In this document: one piece after another, positions 1 to 10,000 of the stretch
How positions within the stretch are numbered: the stretch's first letter is position 1
How the letters are laid out: the number at the start of each line of letters is the position of its first letter
NCBI RefSeq assembly: GCF_000495795.1
Contig: NZ_AWGD01000010.1
Coordinates: 62,001 to 126,000, forward strand
Direction of reading: 5' to 3'
Length of the DNA: 64,000 nt
Source of the DNA: Asticcacaulis sp. AC460
GTDB taxonomy: Bacteria; Pseudomonadota; Alphaproteobacteria; Caulobacterales; Caulobacteraceae
The notes under the pieces: model-generated
Told to the model about the DNA's origin: nothing
The model's database searches: none
The model's input: only the letters and a program-made list of their open reading frames with translations
Program-made: the position numbers and the translations under genes

Positions 1-459
1 GGCAAGGCGGCACCGATCACGGTCGCCAACTTCCTGCGCTATGTCGAGTCGGGCAAGCTGACGGGCGCCGACTTCTGGCGCTCGGCCAACTACAACGGCA
101 CCGGCTTCGTCCAGTGTTCCATGAGCGGCACACCGTTTCCGGCGATCCCGCACGAGCCCACCAGCAAGACGGGCCTGTCGCACACCGACGGCGCCATTTC
201 GATGTCGCGCTTCGAGCCCGGTACGGCGCGGGCGGATTTCGTCATCTGCTGCGGCGACCAGACATCGATGGACGCCGGCCGCGAAGGTTCGAACGACAAG
301 CTGGGCTATGCCGTTTTCGGCCGCGTGGTGAAAGGGATGTCTGTGGTTCGCGCCATCCTGAACGGGCGGATCAGCAAGGCGAAAGCGAAGCCCGGCCAAT
401 GGGACGGCCAGATGCTGGCCAACCCGGTGATCGTCACCGAAGGCAAGCTGGTCGGCTAA
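1..459 (+). CDS. Peptidyl-prolyl cis-trans isomerase, cyclophilin type (5' end outside window)
   Basis: The open frame runs from base 1 to the TAA at 457-459, so 152 C-terminal residues are visible and the start lies upstream. The visible part begins GKAAPITVANFLRYVESG, the early cyclophilin segment, followed by FWRSANYNGTGFVQCS, where canonical cyclophilins have FHRVIPGFMIQGG. The central FVICCGDQTSMD and YAVFGRVVKGMSVVRAI match the family's later strands. The catalytic FHR of classic cyclophilins is read here as FWR, so activity may be altered. Export cannot be judged without the N-terminus. Confidence 0.85.
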   Translation, partial: GKAAPITVANFLRYVESGKLTGADFWRSANYNGTGFVQCSMSGTPFPAIPHEPTSKTGLSHTDGAISMSRFEPGTARADFVICCGDQTSMDAGREGSNDKLGYAVFGRVVKGMSVVRAILNGRISKAKAKPGQWDGQMLANPVIVTEGKLVG

Positions 460-461
460 AT

Positions 462-914
462 TTACTCTTCGCTGAACAGCAGGTCGGCGATCGCGTCCAT
501 CAGAACCGCCGGGGTAAACGGCTTGGCGACGTGGCCGTCCATGCCGGCGCGGCCACACTGGGCGACTTCGGCCTTTGAGGCGTTCGCCGTCAGGGCCAGG
601 ATCGGCACATTGGCGCAGGGGCCTTCGGACAGGCGGATGCGACGTGTGGCTTCGAAACCGCTCATCACCGGCATGTTCATGTCCATCAGGATGATGTCGA
701 ATTCCTGGGTTTCCGCCATGGCCAGGGCCTGGGCGCCGTCGATCACCGTCGTCAGAACGACCTTTTCACGCGAGAGCAGGATGGTCAGCAGGTCGCGAAC
801 CATCTCGACGTCTTCGGCGACCAGAACGCGCAATCCCGCCAACGACGGACGGTGACGCTGGCGGGCCTGGCGCTTCGCCAGATCGTTTTGGCCTAAGGAA
901 TTCGGATTGGTCAT
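462..914 (-). CDS. Stand-alone response-regulator receiver protein
   Basis: A 150-residue protein with one CheY-like receiver domain (about residues 28-148) and a short basic N-terminal extension. Visible family residues are the acidic pair E34-D35, phospho-acceptor D78 in the strand DIILMDMNMP, T109 and the conserved K131 in VAKPF. It has no output domain, so it should act through protein-protein contacts or within a phosphorelay. The sequence resembles receiver domains of hybrid histidine kinases. No kinase is encoded nearby. It lies tail to tail with the cyclophilin gene, three bases apart. Confidence 0.85.
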   Translation of the reverse strand: MTNPNSLGQNDLAKRQARQRHRPSLAGLRVLVAEDVEMVRDLLTILLSREKVVLTTVIDGAQALAMAETQEFDIILMDMNMPVMSGFEATRRIRLSEGPCANVPILALTANASKAEVAQCGRAGMDGHVAKPFTPAVLMDAIADLLFSEE

Positions 915-979
915 CGAGGTACCACGAACAGATTAGGTTCGCAGCCTACCCCAAAATGGTTACATAGTGGTTTGCGAGT

Positions 980-1882
980 TCAACTGTCACGATCACGTTC
1001 GCGGCGCGCCTGTTCCTGGCGCTTCCAGAACTGCCAGTCGCGTTTGTGCTGCTGAGCGACCGCGACGCGCGGCGGCGGCCCCTGATAGTCGCGTTCACGC
1101 CATTGACGATACGCCCAAGAGGCCTGCTGACGGCGTTCGCGCTCGGCCCCCAGTTCGCGCCGGTGCTGCGCATCCTGGCGATCCTGATAGGCGCGCCAGG
1201 CGGCGACACGCTGACGATCCTGCACCCAGGCCTGACGGTCCTGCTCGATGCGCTGCTGGCGGCGGGCCCAGTTGGCGGCGGCAATCTGCTCGCGGTCGTC
1301 GCGCTTCGCCGCCTGTCTCAGCGCGCGGGCGCGGCTGTAATAGCGGCTGGCCCAGTCGGCGCGGCGCTCGGCTTCGTAATAGTCCAAAACCCGGCCGCTG
1401 CGGTCGAAGACATTGACCAGCCGGCCGTCGTCATAGGCGTAGGCAAAGTCACGGTCCCGGACCAGGTAAGGATCGTCCTGACCCGGTTCGTAGAAATAGT
1501 AGCGCTCACCGTAGGCGGTCGGCTCGACCATGCGCCAGGCGTCACCGGCGGTGCGCCACACCCAGGGCTGGACACCGCCATAGTCGAAGCCATAGTCGGG
1601 CGGGGCGTCGCCAAAGGCTTCGTCCATTTCATAGGCGTCCTCGACATAGCGATAGACCGGCTGGGACGGCGCGGCGTGGGTCACGGTCACGCGCTTCTGC
1701 GCTGTCGGAAGAGCCTCGACGGCCGGCGCCAGGGTCACGGACGCGGCTTCACCGGCGACGATCGGGGTGAAAGGCACCTCCGCCATCCGGGCGGAGTCGT
1801 CGCGACAGGCGGACACGCTGGTCACCGCCAGGGCGGCAAGGGTCAGCGCCGCGGCGGATCGGTAGAATCTATGGGCGGGCAT
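980..1882 (-). CDS. Lipoprotein of unknown function with an Arg/Gln-rich C-terminal half
   Basis: 300 residues from the ATG at 1882, chosen because AAAGGAGGT lies just upstream; a longer frame to 1975 lacks such a site. The N-terminus is a lipoprotein signal with the lipobox-like segment VTSVSAC, so it is probably exported and lipidated. The middle is rich in Tyr, Trp, Gly and Asp (for example RYYFYEPGQDDPYLV). The C-terminal 110 residues are mostly Arg, Gln, Glu and Ala and look helical or coiled-coil. I do not recognise a functional family. It is transcribed away from the oxidoreductase at 2093. Confidence 0.7.
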   Translation of the reverse strand: MPAHRFYRSAAALTLAALAVTSVSACRDDSARMAEVPFTPIVAGEAASVTLAPAVEALPTAQKRVTVTHAAPSQPVYRYVEDAYEMDEAFGDAPPDYGFDYGGVQPWVWRTAGDAWRMVEPTAYGERYYFYEPGQDDPYLVRDRDFAYAYDDGRLVNVFDRSGRVLDYYEAERRADWASRYYSRARALRQAAKRDDREQIAAANWARRQQRIEQDRQAWVQDRQRVAAWRAYQDRQDAQHRRELGAERERRQQASWAYRQWRERDYQGPPPRVAVAQQHKRDWQFWKRQEQARRERDRDS

Positions 1883-2092
1883 TGGCGCACCTCCTTTGGC
1901 GCCTGTCCTCAGACGCCGCTGCAGTGAACCCCGTAAACAACCCGGATCAGGTCCCGAAACGCCATAAGACCACAATCACGATGAACCGGGCATGAAGCGA
2001 AAGGTCATAAAGACCTGACCTCGCACATGATTGGTTTGACCTCTCTCGTTATCGGCATTAACCTTTGCCAAAAAACAGAGAGAGGATACCCA

Positions 2093-3238
2093 ATGATCGA
2101 CCGCCGCCGCTTTTTGCTGGCCGCCGGGAGCCTGCCCCTGCTCGGTTCCGCCGCGAACGCTGCCACACCGCAGGCCGCCGGCCAGCCCCTGCTGGGCAAC
2201 CCGAAACTGCCCCAGCCGGACAAGACTACGCGCTGGGCCATTGTCGGCCTCGGGACCTTCGCCACCGGCCAGATGATGCCGGCCTTCCGCAGCGCGTCCA
2301 ACAGCCGCGTTACCGCGCTGGTTTCGGGCAATCCGCAGAAGGCGCGCGATCTCGGCGCCGCCTACGGCGTCTCCAAATTCTATGACTACGGCAATTTCGA
2401 CACCATCGCCGCCAATAAGGACATCGACTGCGTCTACATCGCCCTGCCGCCGGGCCTGCACGCCGAATACACCATCCGCGCCCTGAAGGCCGGCAAGCAT
2501 GTGCTGTGCGAAAAGCCCATGGCCTCGACGGTGGCCGAATGCGAGGCCATGATCGCCGCCGCGAAGGCCGCCGGCAAGCAGTTGGGTGTCGCCTATCGCT
2601 GCCATTTCGAGCCCAACAATGCCGACGCCGTCCGCCGCCTGCAGGCCGGCGAGATCGGCAAGCTGCGCCATGTCTCGGGCGATGCCGGCTTCGATCTGAC
2701 GCCACAGCAGTGGCCGCCGCACAAGTGGCGCGCCGAACAGGCCCTGGCCGGCGGCGGCTCGATGTACGACATCGGCATCTACGCCCTGAACGCCGCCCTG
2801 TGGGCCGCCGGCGAGGATCCGGTATCGGTGACCGCCGTCTATTCCTACCCCAAGGACGATCCGCGTTTCGCCGAGGTCGAGGGCGGGGTCGAATGGCGCC
2901 TGCGTTTCGCCTCTGGCATCAGCGCCCAGGGCTCGTCCTCCTACTGCTACACCTACAGCAGCCGCCACCAGTTGTTCGGTAGCGAAGGCAATATCCTGCT
3001 GTCGCCGTCGATGGACTACGGCAATATCCCGATGACCCTGACGAAGAACTTCGTGTCGTCCAGCCCGCGCGCCGGCAGTGCCTCCAGCCAGTTCGCCAAT
3101 CAGATCGAAGCCTTCTCCGAAGCCGTCCTGGCCAACCGCCCCCACGCCACCGGCGGCGAGATGGGGCTGCGCGACGTGAAGATCATCCAGGCCATGTACC
3201 AGAGCGCCGCCAATAACGGCGCCGAGGTGAAGCTATGA
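2093..3238 (+). CDS. Tat-exported Gfo/Idh/MocA family oxidoreductase
   Basis: 381 residues from the ATG at 2093, preceded by AGAGAGGATACC. The N-terminus MIDRRRFLLAAG is a twin-arginine signal followed by a hydrophobic stretch, as in periplasmic glucose-fructose oxidoreductase. The Rossmann segment WAIVGLGTFATGQMMPAF binds NAD(P), and the family EKP motif is present in HVLCEKPMAS. Tat export fits a protein folded around its nucleotide before secretion. The exact sugar substrate cannot be read from sequence. The stop overlaps the start of the next gene by four bases (ATGA), which indicates translational coupling to the VOC protein. Confidence 0.85.
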   Translation: MIDRRRFLLAAGSLPLLGSAANAATPQAAGQPLLGNPKLPQPDKTTRWAIVGLGTFATGQMMPAFRSASNSRVTALVSGNPQKARDLGAAYGVSKFYDYGNFDTIAANKDIDCVYIALPPGLHAEYTIRALKAGKHVLCEKPMASTVAECEAMIAAAKAAGKQLGVAYRCHFEPNNADAVRRLQAGEIGKLRHVSGDAGFDLTPQQWPPHKWRAEQALAGGGSMYDIGIYALNAALWAAGEDPVSVTAVYSYPKDDPRFAEVEGGVEWRLRFASGISAQGSSSYCYTYSSRHQLFGSEGNILLSPSMDYGNIPMTLTKNFVSSSPRAGSASSQFANQIEAFSEAVLANRPHATGGEMGLRDVKIIQAMYQSAANNGAEVKL

Positions 3239-4146
3239 GGGCGCTTCTGGCGCTGGCCCTGCTGGCCGCCACGCCCGTCATGGCCGAGCCCACACGCCCG
3301 CCGATCACCGGGGTGTCGCATATCGCCGTCTATGCCGATGACCTCGCCAAGACCAACACCTTCTACACCCGCGACCTGGGCGGGGTGAAAAAGCCCGACG
3401 CCGAGAACCCGGCGGGGGCGCGCTACCACTTCGCGCCGGCCCAGTTCGTCGAGGTCCTGCCGCTACCCGCCGGCGAAGGCATCAACCGGCTGGACCATGT
3501 CGCCTTCGTGACCACAGACGCCGAAGCTTTACGCGCCTATCTGGCCTTCAAGAAGGTCACCGTGCCGGCCAAGGTCAGTACGGGCACGGACGGCAGCCTG
3601 TATTTCTCGGTCACCGATCCGGAAGGCAATGTCGTCGAGTTCGTCCAGCCGCCCAAGGCCCTGCCCGACATCCCGGTCAATCCGCTGTCGCACCGCATGA
3701 TGCATGTCGGCTTCATCATCCATAACCGGGCGAAGCAGGACACGTTTTACCGCGATATCCTGGAGTTCAAGCCCTACTGGGCCGGCGGTTTCCAGGAGGA
3801 TGTCCACACCTGGATCTCGATCCAGGTGCCGGAAGGCCGCGACTGGCTGGAATATATGCTGGTCAGCGGGCCGGAGACCGAAGGCATTCCGCCGAACATG
3901 AGCCAGAAGATCGCCGGCATCCTCAACCACTTCGCTTTGGGCGTACCCGATGTCCGCGACAGCTACACCCTGTTGTGGAACGAGAACCGGCTGACCGGCC
4001 AGGAGGAGCTGCCCAAGATCGGTCGCGACGCCAAGTGGCAGTTGAACCTGTTCGACCCCGACGGCACCCGCGCCGAGGTGATGGAGTTCAAGGCCATCGG
4101 GAAGCCGTGCTGTTCGCCGTTCACAGCCGAGGATCCGGAGCCCTAG
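3235..4146 (+). CDS. Exported VOC (glyoxalase/dioxygenase fold) protein with two domains
   Basis: 303 residues beginning with a signal peptide (MRALLALALLAATPVMA). Two VOC-type modules follow: about residues 24-140, beginning GVSHIAVYADDLAKTNTFY and ending DPEGNVVEFVQPP, and about 155-290, beginning MMHVGFIIHNRAKQDTFY and ending FDPDGTRAEVMEFKA. His and Glu positions typical of VOC metal sites are present in both halves (SHIAVY, EFVQ, HVGFII, EVMEF). The start overlaps the upstream Tat-exported oxidoreductase by ATGA, so the two probably act together in the periplasm, perhaps on a sugar-derived compound. That pairing is an inference. The 3' end overlaps the opposite-strand YjbR gene by four bases. 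Confidence 0.8.
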   Translation: MRALLALALLAATPVMAEPTRPPITGVSHIAVYADDLAKTNTFYTRDLGGVKKPDAENPAGARYHFAPAQFVEVLPLPAGEGINRLDHVAFVTTDAEALRAYLAFKKVTVPAKVSTGTDGSLYFSVTDPEGNVVEFVQPPKALPDIPVNPLSHRMMHVGFIIHNRAKQDTFYRDILEFKPYWAGGFQEDVHTWISIQVPEGRDWLEYMLVSGPETEGIPPNMSQKIAGILNHFALGVPDVRDSYTLLWNENRLTGQEELPKIGRDAKWQLNLFDPDGTRAEVMEFKAIGKPCCSPFTAEDPEP

Positions 4147-4484
4147 ACGGGTGCCAGTCCGGCCTGGACCTTTTTCGACAAAGCCGCCCGGATCAGCCGG
4201 TAGGACGCCAGGACCCTCTCGCGGATTTCATCTTCGGGCAGGTCCCACGACAGGTTGACCCATGACCGGTGCATATAGGCGGCCTTGCGCGCCGCCCCGG
4301 CCTCGATCAGCATCTCGGCGGTTTCGACGTCGGGCGTCTTGACCGAGACGCCCTCGGAGATGGCCCCCATGACGGCGAACATCTTGCCGCCGACCTTCCA
4401 GCAGTCGTGACCGCCGCCCCACGGGTCGGAGTTTTCCGCCCCCGGCAGGGCGCCACAGATGGCATTGACGGTTTCACGTGACAT
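4143..4484 (-). CDS. MmcQ/YjbR family protein
   Basis: A 113-residue cytoplasmic protein. The segments GAENSDPWGGGHDCWKVGGKMFAVMG and SVKTPD, and the later HRSWVNLSWDLPEDEIRERVLASYRLI, are typical of the YjbR (CyaY-like fold) family. Members are small, often annotated as DNA-binding, and poorly characterised. The length is normal for the family. It is convergent with the VOC gene and overlaps its stop. No operon partner is apparent. Confidence 0.85.
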   Translation of the reverse strand: MSRETVNAICGALPGAENSDPWGGGHDCWKVGGKMFAVMGAISEGVSVKTPDVETAEMLIEAGAARKAAYMHRSWVNLSWDLPEDEIRERVLASYRLIRAALSKKVQAGLAPV

Positions 4485-4523
4485 GACGGGAAGGGTACCA
4501 GCCCATTTCCGCCTTCACAAGTC

Positions 4524-6875
4524 CTACCACACCATGTGGGCCAGCACGTCCGCCTGGCTGGCGTTCAGCACTGTCACGGTATTCCCGCCGCCCAGATTGA
4601 CCAGGACATTGGCCCCCGCCTGCGTCACCATGGCCGCATTGGCTGCGCCCGCTGTATAGGCGTTGACATTGATGGTGTCGTTCTGAACGCCTGAGAAGTC
4701 GCTGACGGTATCCTTGCCGCTGGCCGCTGTGAACAGGAAGATGTCCGCGCCCAGCCCGCCGGTCAGCATGTCGTTGCCGGTGCCACCGTCCAGAGTGTTG
4801 GCGCCAGCGTTGCCGGTCAGGACGTTGGCCAGCGAATTGCCGGTCGCGTTGAGATTGCCCGTTCCCGTCAGTACAAGGGTTTCCACCGCCCGGCCGAACA
4901 GCGAGTAACTGACCGATGAAATGACGGTGTCGTTGCCCTGCCAATGCGTTTCGGCGACATTGTCCTGGACGTGGTCAACATAATAGGTGTCGTCGCCGAG
5001 GCCACCGGTCATCTTGTCGGCGCCCGTCCCGCCATCCAGCAGGTTGTTGCCGCTGGTGCCGGTCAGGGTGTTGTTGAGCGAATTGCCGGTCGCATTCAGG
5101 TTCCCCCCGCCGGTCAGGATCAGGGTTTCCACCGCGCGGCCGAACAGCGAATAGCTGACGCTTGAACAGACGGTGTCATTGCCTTCGCCGTGCTTCTCCT
5201 CGACGCTGTCGCCGGCATTCTGGATGTAATAGGTGTCGTCGCCCAGGCCGCCGGACAGGATGTTGTTGCCGGCATTGCCTGTCAGGACGTTGTTGAGACC
5301 GTTGCCCGTGCCGCTCAGGTTCGCGCCGCCCAGCAGGACCAGGTTTTCGACGTTGGCCGCCAGCGTCAGGCTGACCACGGTCCGCACCGTATCAGTGCCT
5401 TCGCCGCTCAGTTCGTCGACGGTTTCGCCGGCCGAGTTGACCACGAAGGTGTCGTCGCCCAGGCCGCCGTGATAAGCGTCGATGCCGGAACCGCCGTCCA
5501 GCCAGTCATTGCCGTCATCGCCATACAGGGCATCGATGCCGCCGCTGCCGCTCAGGGTATCGGCGCCACTAAGGCCATGGATGGTGTCGGCGCCGCCCAG
5601 GCCGTCGATATTGTCGGCGTTCGCGTCGCCTTCCAGGTCGTTGGCATTCTCGTCCGGAAAGGGGACGGTGATCTGGAACTGGCGTGTCATGAGGGCCGGG
5701 TGGTCCGCAGCGTCACGATAGTTCCACACCACGAACAATGTGTCGCCATCCGAGGTGATCTTCGGGCCGGACTGGCTGCCTATGGTTTCGTCGGCAATTT
5801 GGATTTCGCCACCGATCAGGTGACCACTGCTGTCGATCAGTTGCAGGTAGGCGCCGTTGCCGTCGCCATCCTGAGGGTTGCTGGTCCACACCACGGCGAA
5901 CTTGCCATTGTCGAGCGCCGTGATCTCGGGTGTGCTCTGCGATCCGGAAGTCGTGGTGTTGACACGGAATTCGCTGCCGACCTTTTGGCTGCTGCCGTCG
6001 AAAACCTGTCCGTAGACGCCCAGCAGGGAGCCGTCCTGGAGGGTGCTTTGCCAAACAACGATATAGCCACCCGTCTCCGTGGCGACGACCGAAGGCGAAC
6101 TCTGGCTGCGTGTCGTATAGGTATTGACCTTGACGCGCCCGCCGACAGCCGCGCCGGAGGCGTCGAAGGCCTGGCTGAAAACGTCGAAGCTGGTGCGGCC
6201 GCCAACGCTGCTTTCCCAGTCCTGAGCGGCATACACCAGCACGACCTTGTCCCCGAGCGTAAGAATCTCCGGCTGGATCGCTTCCGCTACCGCATGGAAG
6301 ACGGTGCCGGTGATCTCTCCGGCGTCATCGACGAAGGTCAGTTGAAACCCTTCGGAGCCATTGGAACTGGTTTGCCAGGCCAGGACGAAACTGCCGTCGT
6401 CCTTCATGGCGATCAGGGGTTCAAGCCCATCCGCCGACAGGACGACCTCGCCGGTATCGCCGTCCGGATCAGCCAGCAGGTTCACCCGCAGGCCGGCCGC
6501 ATCGTAGCGTTGCGCCATGATGGTCGACGACTGGATGATGAACTCTTCGGAAACAATCGATTCCGGCACATAGGTAATGCTTGTCCACAGGATGACGAAA
6601 CCACCGTCGCCCAGGGCAATCGCCCGCGGCTGGCCCTGGTCCTGTTCCGTGGTCGTATTGACCAGGAACTCGCCGCCCAACCTATTGCCGTCGGCGTCGA
6701 ACATCTGGGCGTGAACATCTTCCCACCACTGACCGACGCCCTCGCCATAGTAGGTGCCGGCCCGCCAGGTCACGACATAGTTGCCGTTGGTGAGAAGGGT
6801 TATGGTCTGGCCCGTGATCAGGTCGCTGTTCTCGGTATTGACCTGCGATTCGGCTTCAGCTTCGACGTGCAACAT
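4524..6875 (-). CDS. RTX calcium-binding repeat protein, shorter paralogue
   Basis: 783 residues from the ATG at 6875, preceded by GCGGGGGA; a TTG at 6893 is a weaker alternative. There is no N-terminal signal peptide, as expected of type I secretion substrates. Residues 1 to about 410 are repeats of the form VVWQS..DGS.LGVYGQVFD...VGSEFRVNT. From about residue 411 come GGxGxDxL nonapeptides, then three units with VENLVLLGGANLSGTGN-like cores. The last 75 residues (ASGKDTVSDFSG to LAHMVW) are nearly the same as those of the paralogue at 7059-11981 and probably hold the secretion signal. No type I transporter genes lie nearby. Likely a cell-surface or secreted calcium-binding protein. Confidence 0.88.
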   Translation of the reverse strand: MLHVEAEAESQVNTENSDLITGQTITLLTNGNYVVTWRAGTYYGEGVGQWWEDVHAQMFDADGNRLGGEFLVNTTTEQDQGQPRAIALGDGGFVILWTSITYVPESIVSEEFIIQSSTIMAQRYDAAGLRVNLLADPDGDTGEVVLSADGLEPLIAMKDDGSFVLAWQTSSNGSEGFQLTFVDDAGEITGTVFHAVAEAIQPEILTLGDKVVLVYAAQDWESSVGGRTSFDVFSQAFDASGAAVGGRVKVNTYTTRSQSSPSVVATETGGYIVVWQSTLQDGSLLGVYGQVFDGSSQKVGSEFRVNTTTSGSQSTPEITALDNGKFAVVWTSNPQDGDGNGAYLQLIDSSGHLIGGEIQIADETIGSQSGPKITSDGDTLFVVWNYRDAADHPALMTRQFQITVPFPDENANDLEGDANADNIDGLGGADTIHGLSGADTLSGSGGIDALYGDDGNDWLDGGSGIDAYHGGLGDDTFVVNSAGETVDELSGEGTDTVRTVVSLTLAANVENLVLLGGANLSGTGNGLNNVLTGNAGNNILSGGLGDDTYYIQNAGDSVEEKHGEGNDTVCSSVSYSLFGRAVETLILTGGGNLNATGNSLNNTLTGTSGNNLLDGGTGADKMTGGLGDDTYYVDHVQDNVAETHWQGNDTVISSVSYSLFGRAVETLVLTGTGNLNATGNSLANVLTGNAGANTLDGGTGNDMLTGGLGADIFLFTAASGKDTVSDFSGVQNDTINVNAYTAGAANAAMVTQAGANVLVNLGGGNTVTVLNASQADVLAHMVW

Positions 6876-6994
6876 TCCGGAAATCCCCCGCAATCCCTCC
6901 GGCGTGCCCCCTTGGCCACCGTCCGGTCACGCAGACCATAATGCGGCGGCCGCCGCCTGTACAGACCCTGTGCGGCGCAGGGGAAAAAGACGAA

Positions 6995-7020
6995 GGCGGG
7001 CGCCTGGAAAGGCGCCCGCC
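6995..7020 (-). terminator. Rho-independent terminator of the large RTX gene
   Basis: A perfect 10-bp hairpin (GGCGGGCGCC and GGCGCCCGCC) with a six-base loop. Read on the minus strand it is followed by TTCGTCTTTTTCC. It lies 38 bases downstream of the stop of the 1640-residue RTX gene, so the two RTX genes are probably separate transcripts. Confidence 0.85.
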
Positions 7021-7058
7021 CCGGAGATTATCGCAGGACAATCCATCCGCCCCTCGAA

Positions 7059-10000
7059 TTACCAGACCATGTGGGCCAGGACGTCGGCCTGGCCGGCGTT
7101 GAGTACGGTGACCGTGTTGCCGCCGCCAAGGTTGATCAGGACATTCGCCCCGGCCTGTGTGACCATGGCCGCATTGGCTGTGCCGGCCGTGTAGGCGTTG
7201 ACATTGATGCTGTCGTTTTGGCTTCCGGAGAAGTCGGTGATCGTATCCTTGCCGCTGGCCGCCAGGAAGACGAAGACGTCCGCGCCCAGACCGCCGCTGA
7301 AGGTGTCGTTGCCCACGCCGGCTTCCAGACGGTTGGCGCCCGAGTTGCCGGTGAGGATGTTGTTCAGGCTGTTGCCCGTGGCGTTGAGGTTCTCCGTCCC
7401 CTGCAGGATCATGTTCTCCACCGCCCGCCCGAACAGGCTGTAGGTCACCGTCGAATAGATGACGTCCGTACCCTGGAAGTGCTGCTCCACGACGAAGTCG
7501 TTGACATTCTGGACATAGTAGGTGTCGTCGCCCAACCCACCCGTCAGGATGTTGTTGCCAATATTGCCTGTCAGCACATTGTTCAGGGCATTGCCGGTCA
7601 GGTTAAAGTGCTGGTTGCCGGTCAGGGTGGCGTTTTCGGTATTGTCGCCCAGGGTCCAGGTCACGGTCGTAACCACCGTGTCGATGCCCTCATTGGCGTT
7701 TTCGATCACGCTGTCGCCGGCATTCTGGACATAGTAGGTGTCGTTGCCGCCGGCGCCGCTCAGCACATTATTGCCGGTATTGCCGGTCAGGGCATTGGCC
7801 AGGCTGTTGCCGGTGGCATTGAGGTTGTCGGTTCCCATCAGGAACAGGTTCTCGATCGCCCGCCCGAACAGCGAATAGGCCACCGTCGTATAGACCGTGT
7901 CGGTGCCTTCCCAATGTTGTTCGACAACGAAGTCGTTGACGTTCTGGATGTAGTAGGTGTCGTCACCCAGCCCGCCGGTCAGGATGTTATTGCCGACATT
8001 GCCGATCAGCACATTGTTGCCAGCGTTACCGGTGGCGTTGACGTGGTTGTTGCCGATCAGGGTCAGGTTCTCAACATTGGCCCCCAGCGTAAAGGTGACG
8101 TTCGACAGCACGGCATCCGTGCCCTCGCCCACGCCCTCGGCCACAGTGTCCGTGGTGTTCTGGACATTGTAGGTGTCGTTACCCAGACCGCCGCTCAGGA
8201 CGTTGACGCCTGAGTTGCCCGTCAGGATATTGTTCAGTTCGTTGCCGGTGCCGTTGTTCGCCGCGGTTCCGGTCAGCAGCAGGATCTCGACATTGGCGCC
8301 CAGGGTCCAGCTGACACTGGAGCGGACCGTATCCGTCCCGGCGCCTTCGGCTTCGGTGGTGACGTCGCCCGCGGCATCGACGACATAGGTGTCACTGCCC
8401 AGACCGCCCACAAGCGTATCATTCCCGGCCGCGCCGTCCAGCCAGTTGACCGCGTCATTGCCCGTCAGGGTGTTGTTGAGGGCATTGCCCGTCCCGGTGT
8501 TGGCGCCGGCACCGGTCAGGACCAGGTTCTCGATGCTATTGCCCAGGGTGTAGGTGCGGGCGGACAGAACTGTGTCCGTCCCCTGCCCGTCCAGTTCGGT
8601 GACGAGATCGCCGTCGGAATTGACGATGAAGGTGTCGTCGCCCAGTCCACCGGCCATGGTGTCGTTGCTGGCTCCGCCATCCAGCAGGTTATTGCCGTCG
8701 TTGCCCGTCAGGCGGTTGGCCGCGAGGTTACCCGTGCCGGTCAGGTTTTCCGACCCCGTAAGGGTGAGGTTTTCGAAATTGGTCAAGAGCGTGTAACTGA
8801 ACGCCGTCACCACCGTATCCGTACCGCCGCCGGCCTGTTCGACCAACGTATCGCCCAGTTGATCGAGATAGTAGGTATCGTTGCCGGCAAGGCCGCTCAG
8901 GATATTGACACCCGCATTGCCCCGCAGCGCGTTGTTCAGCCCGTTGCCCGTGCCGTTGATCGCGGCCTCCCCGGTCAGGGTCAGGTTTTCAACATTGGCG
9001 GTCAGGGTGTAGGTCCGGCCGGACAGGACCGTGTCCGTACCCTGGCCGGCCTGTTCGCTGACCACATCGATCGCCGCCTCAACCACGAAAGTGTCGTCGC
9101 CCAGCCCGCCCATCATGGTGTCGAACCCGGCGCCGCCGTCGAGATAGTCGTTGCCGTCGCCGCCGGAAAGAAGGTCCTGGCCGACACCGCTCTTCAGCGT
9201 ATCGTTGCCGCCACCCCCGCTCAGATTGCGCTGCAGCACCGTGGTCGTGGCGCTGGCGTCATAGCCGTCATCGTGGACGCCGCCCTTGAAGGCTTCGATA
9301 TCGTCCTCGCCGCTCAACACCCACTTGATACCCACGCTGGCTTGGGTCATGTCGATGGTGTCATAGCCGGCGCCGCCATAGAGCTCGACGAGGTTGCCGT
9401 CCTGACGGCTCCAAATGACGAAGACGTCGTCGCCGTCCTCACCGAAGGCAAGATCGTTGCCGAAGATCTGGAAGGTGTCGTTGCCGATACCGCCGATCAG
9501 GGTATCGACGCCGCTGCCGCCGAAGCCGCTCAGGTTGTCGTCGCCGGCGCCGCCCTGGATGCGGTTGGCTTCGTAATTGCCGTGCAGGGTGTCGTTACCG
9601 GTGCCGCCGATCAGGTTTTCGATGCCGGAATAGGTAACAATGCCGGAACCGATGATATCCCAGGGCTGGTTCAGGATGATGTTCACGCCGTTGACCAACT
9701 TGGTGAAGTCCATGGTGTCGATGCCGTCGCCGCCCTGGATGGTGTCATTGCCGTCACCGATCACATCCACCGGCGCGGTCGACCCCCAGAAGAAGGTATC
9801 GTCGCCGGCGCCGCCGACCAGGGTCTCGTCCTGGAAGCTGGTGTTATAGATCACGTCATTGCCGTCGCCGCCGTCCATGTAGTTGGTGCCGCTGCCGCCG
9901 GACAGGAAGTCGTTACCGCCCATGCCGTAGAAGGTGTCACCGCCGCCGGCGCCATCGGCCGGAGCCAGGTCGAACAGACGGTCGCTGCCGGCCGTGCCGC

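Noticed and set aside
6943-6956. GCGGCGGCCGCCGC palindrome upstream of the smaller RTX gene
   Set aside because: Simple GC-rich low-complexity sequence; no matching site elsewhere and no clear position relative to a promoter.
7330-9020. Repeats that might be a CRISPR or satellite array
   Set aside because: The units are 216-243 bp, in frame, and encode calcium-binding RTX motifs.
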